Assembly (NCBI RefSeq): GCF_001499995.1
Contig: NZ_LQIU01000022.1
Location: forward strand, 1 to 64,000
Origin: Mycobacterium sp. IS-1496
GTDB lineage: Bacteria; Actinomycetota; Actinomycetes; Mycobacteriales; Mycobacteriaceae
Reading direction: 5' to 3'
DNA length: 64,000 bases
Within the stretch, counting starts at the first letter, position 1. Every line of letters begins with the position of its first letter. The notes beneath the pieces are model-generated. The model was not told the DNA's origin. It made no database searches and was given only the letters and a program-made list of their open reading frames with translations. A program made the position numbers and the translations under genes. This document shows positions 53,080 through 61,133 of the stretch, piece by piece.

Positions 53080-54318
53080 TCACACGTAGCGGTTGCGTCC
53101 GGCCAGGGCGCCCATGGACATCTGCACGAGGTAGACGATCAGCACCATGGCCCACGGCACCGTCCAGCCGTCCGTCAAATCGTGCAGGAGGCCGAACAGG
53201 AACGGGCCGAGTCCGGCGAGCAGATACCCGAAGCCCTGCGCCATGCCGGAGAGCTGGGCGGTGTCCTCAGTGGTACGGGCGCGCAACGCGATCACGGTGA
53301 GCGCCAACGAGAACACGCTCAGCCCGAGGCCGACGAGAATGCTCCACAGCAGCGGGGCGGCGCCCGGGTCGACGAGCAGTCCGATCACCCCGGCCACGCC
53401 GATCGTGCCGAGACCGACGATCCACGGGCTCTGGCTCGACGAGCGCGCCGCCAGCGGTGAGACGAAGATGCTGATCGGCACGGCGATCAGCGACATCAGC
53501 CCGACCAGCAGCCCGGCGGTCGACTTGCTCACGCCGCTGTCGATGAAGACCTCCGCCAGCCAGCCCATCATCACGTAGGCCAGCAGCGACTGACATCCGA
53601 AGAACAGTGTCACCGTCCAGGCCAGCCGGTTGCGCAGCAGTGACCGGCCTTTGACCCGTGACGACGGTGCCCGCCCTCCTGCGATGCCGCGTGACGCCAC
53701 ACTCCAGACGACCAGCGCCAGCGCGGATACGACGGCCCACGACGCGAGGGCCGTCCGCCAGTCGTCGAAGACGCCTTCCAGCCCGGGTGTCACCGCGGAT
53801 CCCAGCGCGCCGCCGCCCTGCAGGGCAGCGGTGTAGACGCCGGTCATCAGCCCGACGCGGGCCGGGAAGGAACCCTTGATCACCACGGGGATCAACACGT
53901 TGGTCAGCGCGATTCCGGCGGTGGCGACGAGCGTTCCGCCGAGCACGACATACGGGCCGTCGAGCACGCGGATGAGCAGGCCGGCGCTCAAAATGGCGAG
54001 CGCGGCGCTGATGGCCCGGCTCAGGCCGAACCGACGGGACAGCCACGGTGCCGTCAATCCCGCTGCAGCGAAACACAATCCGGGCAAAGTGGTCAGAACG
54101 CCCGCCCAGGTGGCGCTCGCGCCCATGGACGTGCGCATCTCACCGAGCAGTGGTCCGACGCTGGTGATCGCAGGTCGCAGGTTCAGTGCGGTGAGGATGA
54201 CGGCGATCGTGAGCAGCACGCCACCGGCGGCCCGCGTGCCGGGGGTGTGGTCCGCGTCGGCGCTCACGGGGTCACCGACCTGACTCGGTGTGGTCCCGGT
54301 GTGGATGTTGCCGTTCAC
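53080..54318 (-). CDS. CynX/NimT-family MFS transporter
   Basis: A 412-residue major facilitator with twelve predicted helices. The CynX/NimT hallmark A-L-N-L-R-P-A-I-T-S-V-G-P-L-L follows helix 1. Other members export 2-nitroimidazole or import cyanate; the substrate here is unknown. The GTG at 54318 has a strong ribosome binding site (GGAGG) 9 bases upstream and gives a short soluble N-terminus of about 30 residues. A GntR regulator is divergent, with a palindromic operator between the two start sites (54333-54355), so the exporter is probably induced by that regulator's ligand. Confidence 0.87.
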   Translation of the reverse strand: MNGNIHTGTTPSQVGDPVSADADHTPGTRAAGGVLLTIAVILTALNLRPAITSVGPLLGEMRTSMGASATWAGVLTTLPGLCFAAAGLTAPWLSRRFGLSRAISAALAILSAGLLIRVLDGPYVVLGGTLVATAGIALTNVLIPVVIKGSFPARVGLMTGVYTAALQGGGALGSAVTPGLEGVFDDWRTALASWAVVSALALVVWSVASRGIAGGRAPSSRVKGRSLLRNRLAWTVTLFFGCQSLLAYVMMGWLAEVFIDSGVSKSTAGLLVGLMSLIAVPISIFVSPLAARSSSQSPWIVGLGTIGVAGVIGLLVDPGAAPLLWSILVGLGLSVFSLALTVIALRARTTEDTAQLSGMAQGFGYLLAGLGPFLFGLLHDLTDGWTVPWAMVLIVYLVQMSMGALAGRNRYV

Positions 54319-54332
54319 CGCGGTATCCTCCC

Positions 54333-54355
54333 ATACATCCCATGATTGGATGAAT
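54333..54355. promoter_or_regulatory. GntR operator between the transporter and regulator genes
   Basis: ATACATCC-N7-GGATGAAT, an inverted repeat with 7 of 8 arm positions matching. It lies in the 46-base gap between the divergent transporter GTG and regulator GTG. The position and symmetry fit binding by the FadR-type GntR protein next to it. Confidence 0.6.
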
Positions 54356-54364
54356 CGAGGTGCC

Positions 54365-55030
54365 GTGCCGCTCGCCACTACCCGTCGCGCAGGTCTGGTC
54401 GACCAGGTGATCGCCCAGTTGCGCGAATCGGTGTCGTCCGGTGAATGGCCGGTCGGCACGCGGATTCCGACCGAGCCGTCGCTGGTCGCCGCGCTCGGCG
54501 TCGGACGCAACACGCTCCGGGAGGCGGTGCGCGCGCTGGCCCACAGCGGGATCCTCGAGGTCCGACAGGGCGACGGCACCTACGTGCGGGCCACCAGCGA
54601 GGTGTCCGGGGCGTTGCGCCGGCTGTGCGGTTCGGAGTTGCGTGAGGTGCTGGAGGTCCGACGCTGCCTCGAGGTGGAAGGCGCCCGGTTGGCGGCGGCC
54701 GCGCGCACCGACGACGATCTCGCGGAGATCCGCGCCCTGCTCACCCGCCGGGATGCCCTGCACGCCCGCGACGAATTCGTGCGGGCCGACGCCGAGCTGC
54801 ACTTCGCGGTGGTGCGGGCGTCGCACAACACGGTGCTGACCGAGTTGTACCGGGGGCTCACCGAGGTGGTCACCGCCAGCGTGGCGACCACCGTGGAGAC
54901 CCACGCGGTCGAACGAATCCCGCACGACGGCCTCGTCGAGGCGATCGCCGCCGGCGATGTCGACCGCGCCGGCCGCGAAGCAGGCGGCTTCCTCGATGAG
55001 CTCATCGAGGAACTTCCAGAACGCGGCTGA
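54365..55030 (+). CDS. FadR-subfamily GntR transcriptional regulator
   Basis: A 221-residue regulator. The N-terminal winged helix has the GntR sequence P-V-G-T-R-I-P-T-E-P-S-L-V-A-A-L-G-V-G-R-N-T-L-R-E-A-V-R-A-L. The C-terminal FCD domain (E-V-R-R-C-L-E-V-E-G-A-R-L-A, D-A-E-L-H-F-A-V-V, H-D-G-L-V-E-A-I) carries the Asp/His residues that hold a metal and bind a small acid ligand. I prefer the GTG at 54365 because GAGG lies just upstream; an ATG at 54350 is in frame but inside the operator. Confidence 0.87.
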   Translation: MPLATTRRAGLVDQVIAQLRESVSSGEWPVGTRIPTEPSLVAALGVGRNTLREAVRALAHSGILEVRQGDGTYVRATSEVSGALRRLCGSELREVLEVRRCLEVEGARLAAAARTDDDLAEIRALLTRRDALHARDEFVRADAELHFAVVRASHNTVLTELYRGLTEVVTASVATTVETHAVERIPHDGLVEAIAAGDVDRAGREAGGFLDELIEELPERG

Positions 55031-55046
55031 AACCGGTCAGGCAAGT

Positions 55047-55074
55047 CCTGGGGCGCGAGCACCGCTTCCCCAGG
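55047..55074 (+). terminator. stem-loop after the GntR gene
   Basis: CCTGGGG-N14-CCCCAGG, a perfect 7-base-pair stem starting 17 bases after the stop. The remaining 170 bases to the DUF899 gene hold two GCGAGCGTG-type motifs (near 55098 and 55167) but no ORF that I can support. Confidence 0.5.
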
Positions 55075-55244
55075 CGCACGTTGTCTCACATCCACCGCGA
55101 GCGTGCGCAAACTGCTGTGAAATACGCGGCGCGTCGCGTGCAGACCCGCACCCTCGCGGGAAAAGGCGAGCGTGGCGATGATTTCTGCGCGCACACTGAG
55201 TCGGTACCGGTGAACAGCTCGCACGACAACGACGGGATGACGTG

Positions 55245-55934
55245 ATGACCACTGGAACCACCGGGCTTCCGCCCGTAGTCGACGAACAGACCTGGCGCAC
55301 AGCGCTCGAGGACCTGCGCCGCCGCGAGAAGGCGGCGACGCGGGAACTCGACGCCATCGCGGCGCAGCGCAGGCGCCTACCCATGGTGCGGATGGCCGAC
55401 TACACGCTGATCGGCGCGGAGGGCCCGGTCCGACTCGCCGACGTGTTCAAGGGGCGGTCACAGCTGATCACCTACAACCACATGTGGACCGACGGCCAGG
55501 AGTGGCAGTGCGGCGGATGCACCGGCTTCACGTCGCAGTTCACCCGGCTCGAATTCCTCGACAACTACGACGCCCGGTTCGTCATCGTGACGAACGGCCC
55601 GATCGAGGAAGCGCTGGCCTACAAGGAGAAGGTCGGCAACAAGATGGACTGGTATTCGTCGTCGGAGAGTTCCTTCGGCGCCGACGTCGATGCCCCGCCA
55701 GGGGACGGGTTCGCCGTCAACGTGTTCATGCGAGACGGCGATACGGTGTTCCGCACCTGGCACACCAACGGTCGCGGCACCGAACAGCTCAGCCACAGCT
55801 TCGCGCTGATCGACCTCCTGCCGTGGGGCCGCCAGGAGGAATGGCAGGACTCCCCTGACGGGTGGCCGCAGCGGCCCACCTACTCCGGCTGGCTGGACTC
55901 ACCGGACATCGCGCGCATGTACGGCAGCCCCTGA
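55245..55934 (+). CDS. DUF899-family thioredoxin-like protein
   Basis: A 229-residue protein of the DUF899 family. A helical N-terminus is followed by a thioredoxin-like fold: L-A-D-V-F-K-G-R-S-Q-L-I-T-Y-N-H-M-W, then W-Q-C-G-G-C-T-G-F with a C-x-x-C in the place of a thioredoxin active site, and F-V-I-V-T-N-G-P. A redox role is suggested by this motif, but no substrate is known. The ATG at 55245 is used; a GTG one codon earlier is possible. The last 36 bases overlap the convergent TetR gene. Confidence 0.8.
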   Translation: MTTGTTGLPPVVDEQTWRTALEDLRRREKAATRELDAIAAQRRRLPMVRMADYTLIGAEGPVRLADVFKGRSQLITYNHMWTDGQEWQCGGCTGFTSQFTRLEFLDNYDARFVIVTNGPIEEALAYKEKVGNKMDWYSSSESSFGADVDAPPGDGFAVNVFMRDGDTVFRTWHTNGRGTEQLSHSFALIDLLPWGRQEEWQDSPDGWPQRPTYSGWLDSPDIARMYGSP

Positions 55935-56519
55935 GCCCTTCGCGGCCTCGTAACCGGTCGTCAGCCAGAACACCGCCCGGTCGAGCGTCGGGAGAATCTC
56001 GGTGATCGTGATCTCCCCGGTGGTGAACCGGCCCAACAACCCGTACACCACGCTGAAGATGACGTCGCTGAAGTCCGCGACGAACTCGTCGTCGACGTCG
56101 GACAGCAGTTCCAGGCCGGCGGGGACCACGATGTCGAGCCCCCGCTGCATCAGTTGCCGCCCGCTCTGTGAGGAGCGCGCCCGGTAGTACGCGGTCAGCA
56201 TGCCGGGGTGCTGCTCCCACGGTTCGAAGATGGTGCGGAACAGGTCCATCAACGCCTGGTGGAGCGATGCGCCCGGCTCGCGCGGATGGGGGCTGACACC
56301 GGAGTACCGGTGGTCGTCCATCCACGCTTCGAGCGCGGCCAGGATCAGCTCGTCACGCGTGGCGTAGCGCTTGTAGATCGTGCTCAACGAGATGCGGGCC
56401 CGGCGGGCGACCTCCCGCAACTGCACGGCCTCGTAGCCGTCGGTCTCCAGGATCTCGATGACGACGGCGATCATTCGGGCCTCGCTTCCGGCGCTCGCCC
56501 CGTCAACCGGTCCAGCCAT
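55899..56519 (-). CDS. TetR-family regulator of the SDR operon
   Basis: A 206-residue TetR protein. Helix-turn-helix sequence: V-Q-L-R-E-V-A-R-R-A-R-I-S-L-S-T-I-Y-K-R-Y-A-T-R-D-E-L. The ligand domain contains M-L-T-A-Y-Y-R-A-R and ends with R-A-V-F-W-L-T-T-G-Y, a form seen among KstR-related mycobacterial regulators of lipid and steroid metabolism. The ATG at 56519 has AAGGAG upstream, so the earlier ATG at 56540 is not used. It is divergent from an SDR operon, with two GTAAC-N3-GTTAC operators in between, and probably represses both directions. Confidence 0.87.
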   Translation of the reverse strand: MAGPVDGASAGSEARMIAVVIEILETDGYEAVQLREVARRARISLSTIYKRYATRDELILAALEAWMDDHRYSGVSPHPREPGASLHQALMDLFRTIFEPWEQHPGMLTAYYRARSSQSGRQLMQRGLDIVVPAGLELLSDVDDEFVADFSDVIFSVVYGLLGRFTTGEITITEILPTLDRAVFWLTTGYEAAKGSGAAVHARDVR

Positions 56520-56543
56520 CCCCGAACTCCTTGCCGTCATGGA

Positions 56544-56556
56544 GTAACTAGGTTAC
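56544..56556. promoter_or_regulatory. TetR operator 1 (GTAAC-N3-GTTAC)
   Basis: A perfect 13-base palindrome, GTAAC-TAG-GTTAC, directly before the TetR gene. Its centre is 24 bases from that of operator 2, so dimers would sit on a similar face of the helix. Confidence 0.7.
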
Positions 56557-56566
56557 CGTGCGATGC

Positions 56567-56581
56567 AGTAACGCCGTTACT
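56567..56581. promoter_or_regulatory. TetR operator 2 (AGTAAC-N3-GTTACT)
   Basis: A perfect 15-base palindrome, AGTAAC-GCC-GTTACT, 47 bases before the SDR ATG. It has the same half-site as operator 1. Confidence 0.7.
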
Positions 56582-56627
56582 CGCTGGCATCGCCGGTGAT
56601 ACGGACCCGCGCAACGAAGCGAGGACC

Positions 56628-57458
56628 ATGGGTTCCCTGGACGGAAGAGTCGCTTTCATCACCGGCGTCGCCCGCGGACAGGGCCGCAGCCATGCGGTAC
56701 GCCTGGCAGCGGACGGCGCCGACATCGTCGGCGTGGACATCTGCGCCGACATCGAGTCCAACGGTTACCCGATGGCCACCCGCGACGAGCTCGAGGAGAC
56801 CGTCGCGATGGTGGAGGCCCAGGGCGCCAAGATGCTCGGGTCGGTGGCCGACGTCCGCGACTTCCACGCGCTCAGGGCCGCGGTGGACGCCGGAGTCGAG
56901 CACTTCGGCCGACTCGACATCGTCTGCGCCAACGCCGGTATCGCCACGATGGCCTTCCGCGAACTCACCATCGAGGAAGACCTCGAGATGTGGAACGACG
57001 TGGTCGACGTCAACCTGGTCGGCTCGTTTCACACCGCGAAAGCGGCGATCCCCCACCTGATCGCCGGTGAGCGCGGCGGTTCCATCGTGTTCACCAGTTC
57101 GACCGCCGGACTGCGGGGGTTCGGGGGGCTGCAGGGCGGCGGCCTGGGCTACGCGGCCTCCAAACACGGCATCGTCGGCTTGATGCGCACCCTGGCCAAT
57201 GCGCTTGCACCGCACAGCATCCGGGTCAACACCGTGCACCCGACCGCTGTCAACACGATGATGGCGGTGAACCCCGCGATGACCGCGTTCCTCGAGAACT
57301 ACCCGGATGGCGGCCCGCACCTGCAGAATCCGATGCCGGTGCAGTTGCTCGAACCCGAGGAGATCAGCAGCGCGATCGCCTATCTCGTCTCCGACGCGGC
57401 CAGACACGTCACCGGGGTCACCTTCCCCGTCGACGCCGGCTTCTGCAACAAGCTGTGA
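56628..57458 (+). CDS. mycofactocin-type short-chain dehydrogenase/reductase
   Basis: A 276-residue classical SDR. Glycine motif T-G-V-A-R-G-Q-G-R-S-H-A at about 12-23, then D-I-C-A-D-I, N-A-G-I (about 103-106), the catalytic serine in S-S-T-A-G, and Y-A-A-S-K-H-G. The G-R-V-A-F-I-T-G-x-A-R-G-Q-G-R-S-H-A start with the extra loop after beta-2 (about 40-55) is the form found in the mycofactocin-coupled SDR group, which holds NAD tightly and passes electrons to mycofactocin. The substrate is probably an alcohol, but unknown. The following SDR gene overlaps its stop (GTGA). Confidence 0.85.
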   Translation: MGSLDGRVAFITGVARGQGRSHAVRLAADGADIVGVDICADIESNGYPMATRDELEETVAMVEAQGAKMLGSVADVRDFHALRAAVDAGVEHFGRLDIVCANAGIATMAFRELTIEEDLEMWNDVVDVNLVGSFHTAKAAIPHLIAGERGGSIVFTSSTAGLRGFGGLQGGGLGYAASKHGIVGLMRTLANALAPHSIRVNTVHPTAVNTMMAVNPAMTAFLENYPDGGPHLQNPMPVQLLEPEEISSAIAYLVSDAARHVTGVTFPVDAGFCNKL

Positions 57459-58264
57459 GCGACCGCAACGGGCGTGTCGCCGGCAAGCGTGTCGTCGTCA
57501 CCGGCGCCGCGCGCGGGATGGGCCGCAGCCACGCCGTCCGGTTGGCCGAAGAAGGCGCCGACCTGATCCTCGTCGACATCTGCCGATCCCTGCCGGAACT
57601 CGAATACCCGCTCGCCACAGATGCAGAACTCGACGAGACCGCGCGACTGGCCGAGGGACACGGTGCCCGCGTGGTCACCCACGTCGCCGACGTCCGAGAC
57701 GCCGCGGCCCTGTCGGCGGCCGTGGACGACGGGGCGGCGCAGCTGGGCGGCCTCGACGCCGCGGTGGCCAACGCCGGGGTTCTCACCGTGGGGACGTGGG
57801 ACGCGACCTCGTCCGAACAGTGGCGGACGGTGGTCGACGTCAACCTGATCGGCACGTGGAACACCTGTGCGGCAGCGATTCCGCATCTCCTCGCGCACGG
57901 CGGCAGCCTCGTCAACATCAGCTCGGCGGCCGGCGTCAAGGGCACCCCGCTGCACACGCCGTATACGGCCTCGAAACACGGCGTCGTCGGCATGACCCGC
58001 GCACTGGCCAATGAGCTCGCCGCACAGAGCATCCGGGTCAACACGGTGCACCCGACGGGCGTCGAGACCGGGATGCGCCCGGACTCGTTGCGCGCCGTGC
58101 TGGAGTCCCGGCCGGATCTGGTCCCGCTGTTCCTCAACGCGCTGCCGATCGCCATGGCCGAGGCCGTCGACATCAGCAACGCGGTGCTGTTCCTGGTGTC
58201 CGACGAATCCCGTTACGTCACGGGCCTGGAGTTCAAGGTGGACGCCGGTGTCACACTCCGCTGA
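57455..58264 (+). CDS. second short-chain dehydrogenase/reductase of the operon
   Basis: A 269-residue classical SDR of the same type: T-G-A-A-R-G-M-G-R-S-H-A, D-I-C-R-S-L-P-E-L, N-A-G-V, S-S-A-A-G, and Y-T-A-S-K-H-G. It is similar to the preceding SDR and retains the insertion typical of mycofactocin-type enzymes. The GTG at 57455 overlaps the previous stop by four bases, so translation is coupled. The tandem pair may have arisen by duplication and then taken different substrates or successive steps of one pathway. Confidence 0.87.
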   Translation: MSDRNGRVAGKRVVVTGAARGMGRSHAVRLAEEGADLILVDICRSLPELEYPLATDAELDETARLAEGHGARVVTHVADVRDAAALSAAVDDGAAQLGGLDAAVANAGVLTVGTWDATSSEQWRTVVDVNLIGTWNTCAAAIPHLLAHGGSLVNISSAAGVKGTPLHTPYTASKHGVVGMTRALANELAAQSIRVNTVHPTGVETGMRPDSLRAVLESRPDLVPLFLNALPIAMAEAVDISNAVLFLVSDESRYVTGLEFKVDAGVTLR

Positions 58265-59060
58265 GACGCACGCCGACGCCTACGAGCGCGCGCGGCGTGC
58301 CTACGCCGACGTGATGACCGTGCCTGCGCCCGAGCCGCAGTCGACCGCGATGGCCCGATTGCTCGACTTCGTGTTCGGCGAGGTGTGGCAGCGCCCGGTG
58401 CTGAGCCGCCGGGAGCGGCGTTTCATCACGCTGGCCTGCGTTGCCGCCGCGGACGCCGAAACGCCGTTGCGTGACCACGTCTACGCCGCCCTCAACAGCG
58501 CAGACCTGACGATCACCGAGATGCGGGAAGCCGTCCTGCATTTCGCCGTGTACGCGGGTTGGCCGAAGGCCTCACGGTTCAACATGATCGTCGACGAACT
58601 GTGGGAACGCATCCGCCGGGAACGCGGCGAGGACGTTCCCCCGCCGGAGCCGCTGCTGCCGCTGGACACCCCCAGCGATCCCGAGGACCGGCTCGCCGTC
58701 GGCGAGCAGGCGTTCAGGGACATCAATTGTTTGGCGTTCGCGCCGACCCGCGACAACCCCTACTCGGGTGCGGGCATCCTGAACTTCGTCTTCGGTGAGA
58801 TGTGGCTGCGGCCCGGCCTCGGGATGAAGGAACGTCGATTGATCACCGTCACCTGTGTGGCGTTCCAGGACGCGCCCCTTCCGATCCTGAGCCACGTGTA
58901 CGCCGCACTGAAGAGTCGGGACCTGACCTTCGACGAGATGGACGAGCTGGCCCTGCATTTCGCAGCGCACTACGGCTGGCCCAAGGCCGCCCAGCTGGCG
59001 CAGACGATCGGCGAACAGAAGCAGCGGGTCAGCGGAGAATGGGCGGCCGAGGCCGGCTAG
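58248..59060 (+). CDS. tandem carboxymuconolactone decarboxylase (CMD)-type protein
   Basis: A 270-residue protein with two CMD-like helical repeats. Repeat one holds F-V-F-G-E-V-W-Q-R-P-V-L-S-R-R-E-R-R-F-I-T-L-A-C-V-A, and repeat two F-V-F-G-E-M-W-L-R-P-G-L-G-M-K-E-R-R-L-I-T-V-T-C-V-A. Each ends H-V-Y-A-A-L-x-S-x-D-L-T. The AhpD-type C-x-x-C is absent, so this is not a peroxidase-type member. A decarboxylase or isomerase-like role in ring-cleavage catabolism is possible but unproven. The GTG start overlaps the preceding SDR by 17 bases. The TAG stop shares a CTAG with the convergent P450 gene. Confidence 0.8.
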   Translation: MSHSAETHADAYERARRAYADVMTVPAPEPQSTAMARLLDFVFGEVWQRPVLSRRERRFITLACVAAADAETPLRDHVYAALNSADLTITEMREAVLHFAVYAGWPKASRFNMIVDELWERIRRERGEDVPPPEPLLPLDTPSDPEDRLAVGEQAFRDINCLAFAPTRDNPYSGAGILNFVFGEMWLRPGLGMKERRLITVTCVAFQDAPLPILSHVYAALKSRDLTFDEMDELALHFAAHYGWPKAAQLAQTIGEQKQRVSGEWAAEAG

Positions 59061-60334
59061 GCCGGCGTGAACTCGATGTGGAGGCTGGTCAGGCCGCGCA
59101 GCAGGAAAGTGGGCTCGTACGCGTAGTTGCGCCGCCCGGCCGGACCGTGCACGCTCTCGTCGATGCTGATGTCGCGTATACGGTCCAGCAGACGGCGGAC
59201 GGTGACATGGCCTTCCACGCGCGCGAGCGGAGCGCCCGCACAACTGTGGATGCCGCGGCCGAAGGCGAGGTGTTCGCGGACGTTCTTGCGGTCCAGCCGG
59301 AACTCGTGCGGATCGTCGAATTTGCGCGGATCCCGGTTGGCGGCGCCCAGGCAGAGCATCACGATGGTGCCGGCCGGCAGGTGCACGTCCCCGAGCGCGG
59401 TGGTCTTGCGGACCAGCCGGAAGTCGACCTTGGTCGGTGCGTGCATCCGCAGCGACTCCTCGATGAACGTCGGTATCCGGCTCGGATCGCCGCGAAGCAC
59501 GTCCTGGTACTCCGGGCGGTCGCCGAGGGTCTGGACGGCGGCGCTGAGCAGTTTGGTCACCGTCTCCTGGCCGGCGGCGAACAGGAACGTCGCGGGTTTG
59601 ACCACCTCCATCAACTCCGGGGTGGAACCGTCCGGATACGTCGCGGTCGCCATTCCCGACAACACGTCGTCGCGGGGTTCGCGCCGCCGGTCGGCCAGGT
59701 AGCCGGCGAACTTGTCATCGAGGTACCGCAGCGGGTCGCGTCCGACCGGTTCCCCGTCCAGCGCACCCACCCGATTGCCGTACCGCTCCTCCACACCCAG
59801 TGCGGCGAGGAATTCGGGGCGGTCGTGTTCGGGCACACCGAGCAGGTCGATGATCGCCGAGGTCGCGAAGGGTTTGGCGTACTCCGAGAGGAACTCGCAC
59901 CGGCCGTTGTCGATGATCTGGTCGATCTGGTGATCGACCAGTTGCCACATGAAGTCCTCGTTCTCCTTGAGCCGGCGTGGTGTGAGCAGTCGGCTGAGCA
60001 GCGACCGGGCCCGTTCGTGTGCGGGCGGATCCATCACGACCATGTGCTCGTGGATCGGGAAGAGATGCCGGTGCGCCTCGATCTGCTCGGTGATGTCGTC
60101 ACCCCGCGGCTCGAACGGCAGCGGCGGGAACGGCCCCCCGATCGCGTTGACCGCCGAGAAGTGGTCGTGGTCGCGGAAGGCCGCGAGCACCTCCCGGTGG
60201 CCGGTCACCACCACCACGCCGTGGTGGGGTTCGCGCACGACCGGCCCCTGTTCGCGCAGAGCGTCCCAGTACCCGTAAGGGTTCTGGGAGACGTCCGGGT
60301 CGGAGAAGAAGTCGACTGCGGTGAGATCGGTCAT
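59057..60334 (-). CDS. cytochrome P450
   Basis: A 425-residue soluble bacterial P450. I-helix oxygen-activating segment F-A-A-G-Q-E-T-V-T-K, E-E-S-L-R (ExxR), and the haem loop F-G-R-G-I-H-S-C-A-G-A with Cys365 as the axial ligand. The I-helix has Glu-Thr in the acid-alcohol position. The length is normal and there is no membrane anchor, so it needs separate ferredoxin partners, none of which lie nearby. It is divergent from a TetR gene whose operator (60360-60375) lies within its 5' region. The start ATG is at 60334; the substrate is unknown. Confidence 0.93.
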   Translation of the reverse strand: MTDLTAVDFFSDPDVSQNPYGYWDALREQGPVVREPHHGVVVVTGHREVLAAFRDHDHFSAVNAIGGPFPPLPFEPRGDDITEQIEAHRHLFPIHEHMVVMDPPAHERARSLLSRLLTPRRLKENEDFMWQLVDHQIDQIIDNGRCEFLSEYAKPFATSAIIDLLGVPEHDRPEFLAALGVEERYGNRVGALDGEPVGRDPLRYLDDKFAGYLADRRREPRDDVLSGMATATYPDGSTPELMEVVKPATFLFAAGQETVTKLLSAAVQTLGDRPEYQDVLRGDPSRIPTFIEESLRMHAPTKVDFRLVRKTTALGDVHLPAGTIVMLCLGAANRDPRKFDDPHEFRLDRKNVREHLAFGRGIHSCAGAPLARVEGHVTVRRLLDRIRDISIDESVHGPAGRRNYAYEPTFLLRGLTSLHIEFTPA

Positions 60335-60359
60335 GGAGGATCGGTTCCTTCGCTCCATC

Positions 60360-60375
60360 CTGATCGGTCGATCAG
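60360..60375. promoter_or_regulatory. TetR operator A (CTGATCG-N2-CGATCAG)
   Basis: A 16-base palindrome between the divergent P450 and TetR genes, perfect except for the two central bases. It sits 5 bases before the TAGAAT -10 hexamer of the TetR gene. Confidence 0.7.
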
Positions 60376-60380
60376 GCTGA

Positions 60381-60386
60381 TAGAAT
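60381..60386 (+). promoter_or_regulatory. -10 box of the TetR gene
   Basis: TAGAAT, 5 bases after operator A. It implies transcription begins near 60393, so the ATG at 60385 could not be used and the ATG at 60448 is preferred. Confidence 0.5.
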
Positions 60387-60447
60387 GCGCCATGCCTACC
60401 ACGCTGCCTCAGGGGCGGTCAAGCGATCCACGCGCCGGGGCCCGCTG

Positions 60448-61035
60448 ATGTCGGCGCCGCGAAAGACCAAGGTGGACAGCTCCGCTCGGCAACGACTCAT
60501 CGAGGCGACGGCCACGATCATGCGTGACGAGGGGTATGCCGCGGCCACGTCACGGCGGGTGGCCGCGGAGGCCGGGGTCAAGCAGGCGCTGGTCTACTAC
60601 TACTTCCCCACCATGGACGACCTGTTCGTGGAAGTGCTGCGGGCAGGTGCGGAGGCCTCGCTGGAGCGCATGCGCGAAGCGCTCACCGCCGACGAACCGC
60701 TGCAGACGTTGTGGGCGATGAACAGCGATCTGCGCATGACCGCGCTGAACACCGAGTTCATGGCGCTGGCCAACCACCGCAAAGCGATCCGGGCCGAACT
60801 GAAGTCCTATGCCGAGCGGGTCCGCGACATCGAGACCGCCGCGGTGGCCGTCGCGCTGCGCGCCCGCGGCGTCGACGTTCAGGAGTATCCGCCCGCCGCG
60901 GTGTCGATGCTCATCGCCCAGACCGCGCGGAGCCTGTGCAACGAGAGTGCGGTCGGCGTCACCCTCGGGCACGACGAGTTCCGTGCGTTCATGGAGCGCC
61001 AGCTGAGCCGGTTGGCGACACCCAGGGACGGTTGA
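60448..61035 (+). CDS. TetR-family regulator of the P450/SDR genes
   Basis: A 195-residue TetR protein. Helix-turn-helix sequence: A-A-T-S-R-R-V-A-A-E-A-G-V-K-Q-A-L-V-Y-Y-Y-F-P-T-M-D-D-L-F. The ligand domain has the hydrophobic pattern of regulators that sense lipids or CoA thioesters, but no ligand can be named. It is divergent from a P450 and is followed by an SDR gene. The same operator sequence lies before both neighbours, so it probably represses itself, the P450, and the SDR-LLM pair. Confidence 0.87.
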   Translation: MSAPRKTKVDSSARQRLIEATATIMRDEGYAAATSRRVAAEAGVKQALVYYYFPTMDDLFVEVLRAGAEASLERMREALTADEPLQTLWAMNSDLRMTALNTEFMALANHRKAIRAELKSYAERVRDIETAAVAVALRARGVDVQEYPPAAVSMLIAQTARSLCNESAVGVTLGHDEFRAFMERQLSRLATPRDG

Positions 61036-61060
61036 CAAGAGGAGCGTCCAGTGTCAGGCT
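61032..61060 (+). promoter_or_regulatory. promoter of the SDR-LLM unit
   Basis: A perfect -35 box TTGACA (61032-61037, overlapping the TetR stop) and a CAGGCT -10-like hexamer at 61055-61060, 17 bases apart. The predicted start falls inside operator B, a good arrangement for repression. Confidence 0.5.
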
Positions 61061-61061
61061 C

Positions 61062-61077
61062 CTGATCGACCGATCAA
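61062..61077. promoter_or_regulatory. TetR operator B (CTGATCG-N2-CGATCA)
   Basis: The exact reverse complement of operator A over 15 bases. A further half-site CTGATCGG follows at 61080-61087. It is located 57 bases before the SDR ATG. Confidence 0.7.
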
Positions 61078-61133
61078 ATCTGATCGGCTGTCCGCGCCGC
61101 CGCGTGTCGACGGCCCGAGGGAAGGTTGGCGAC

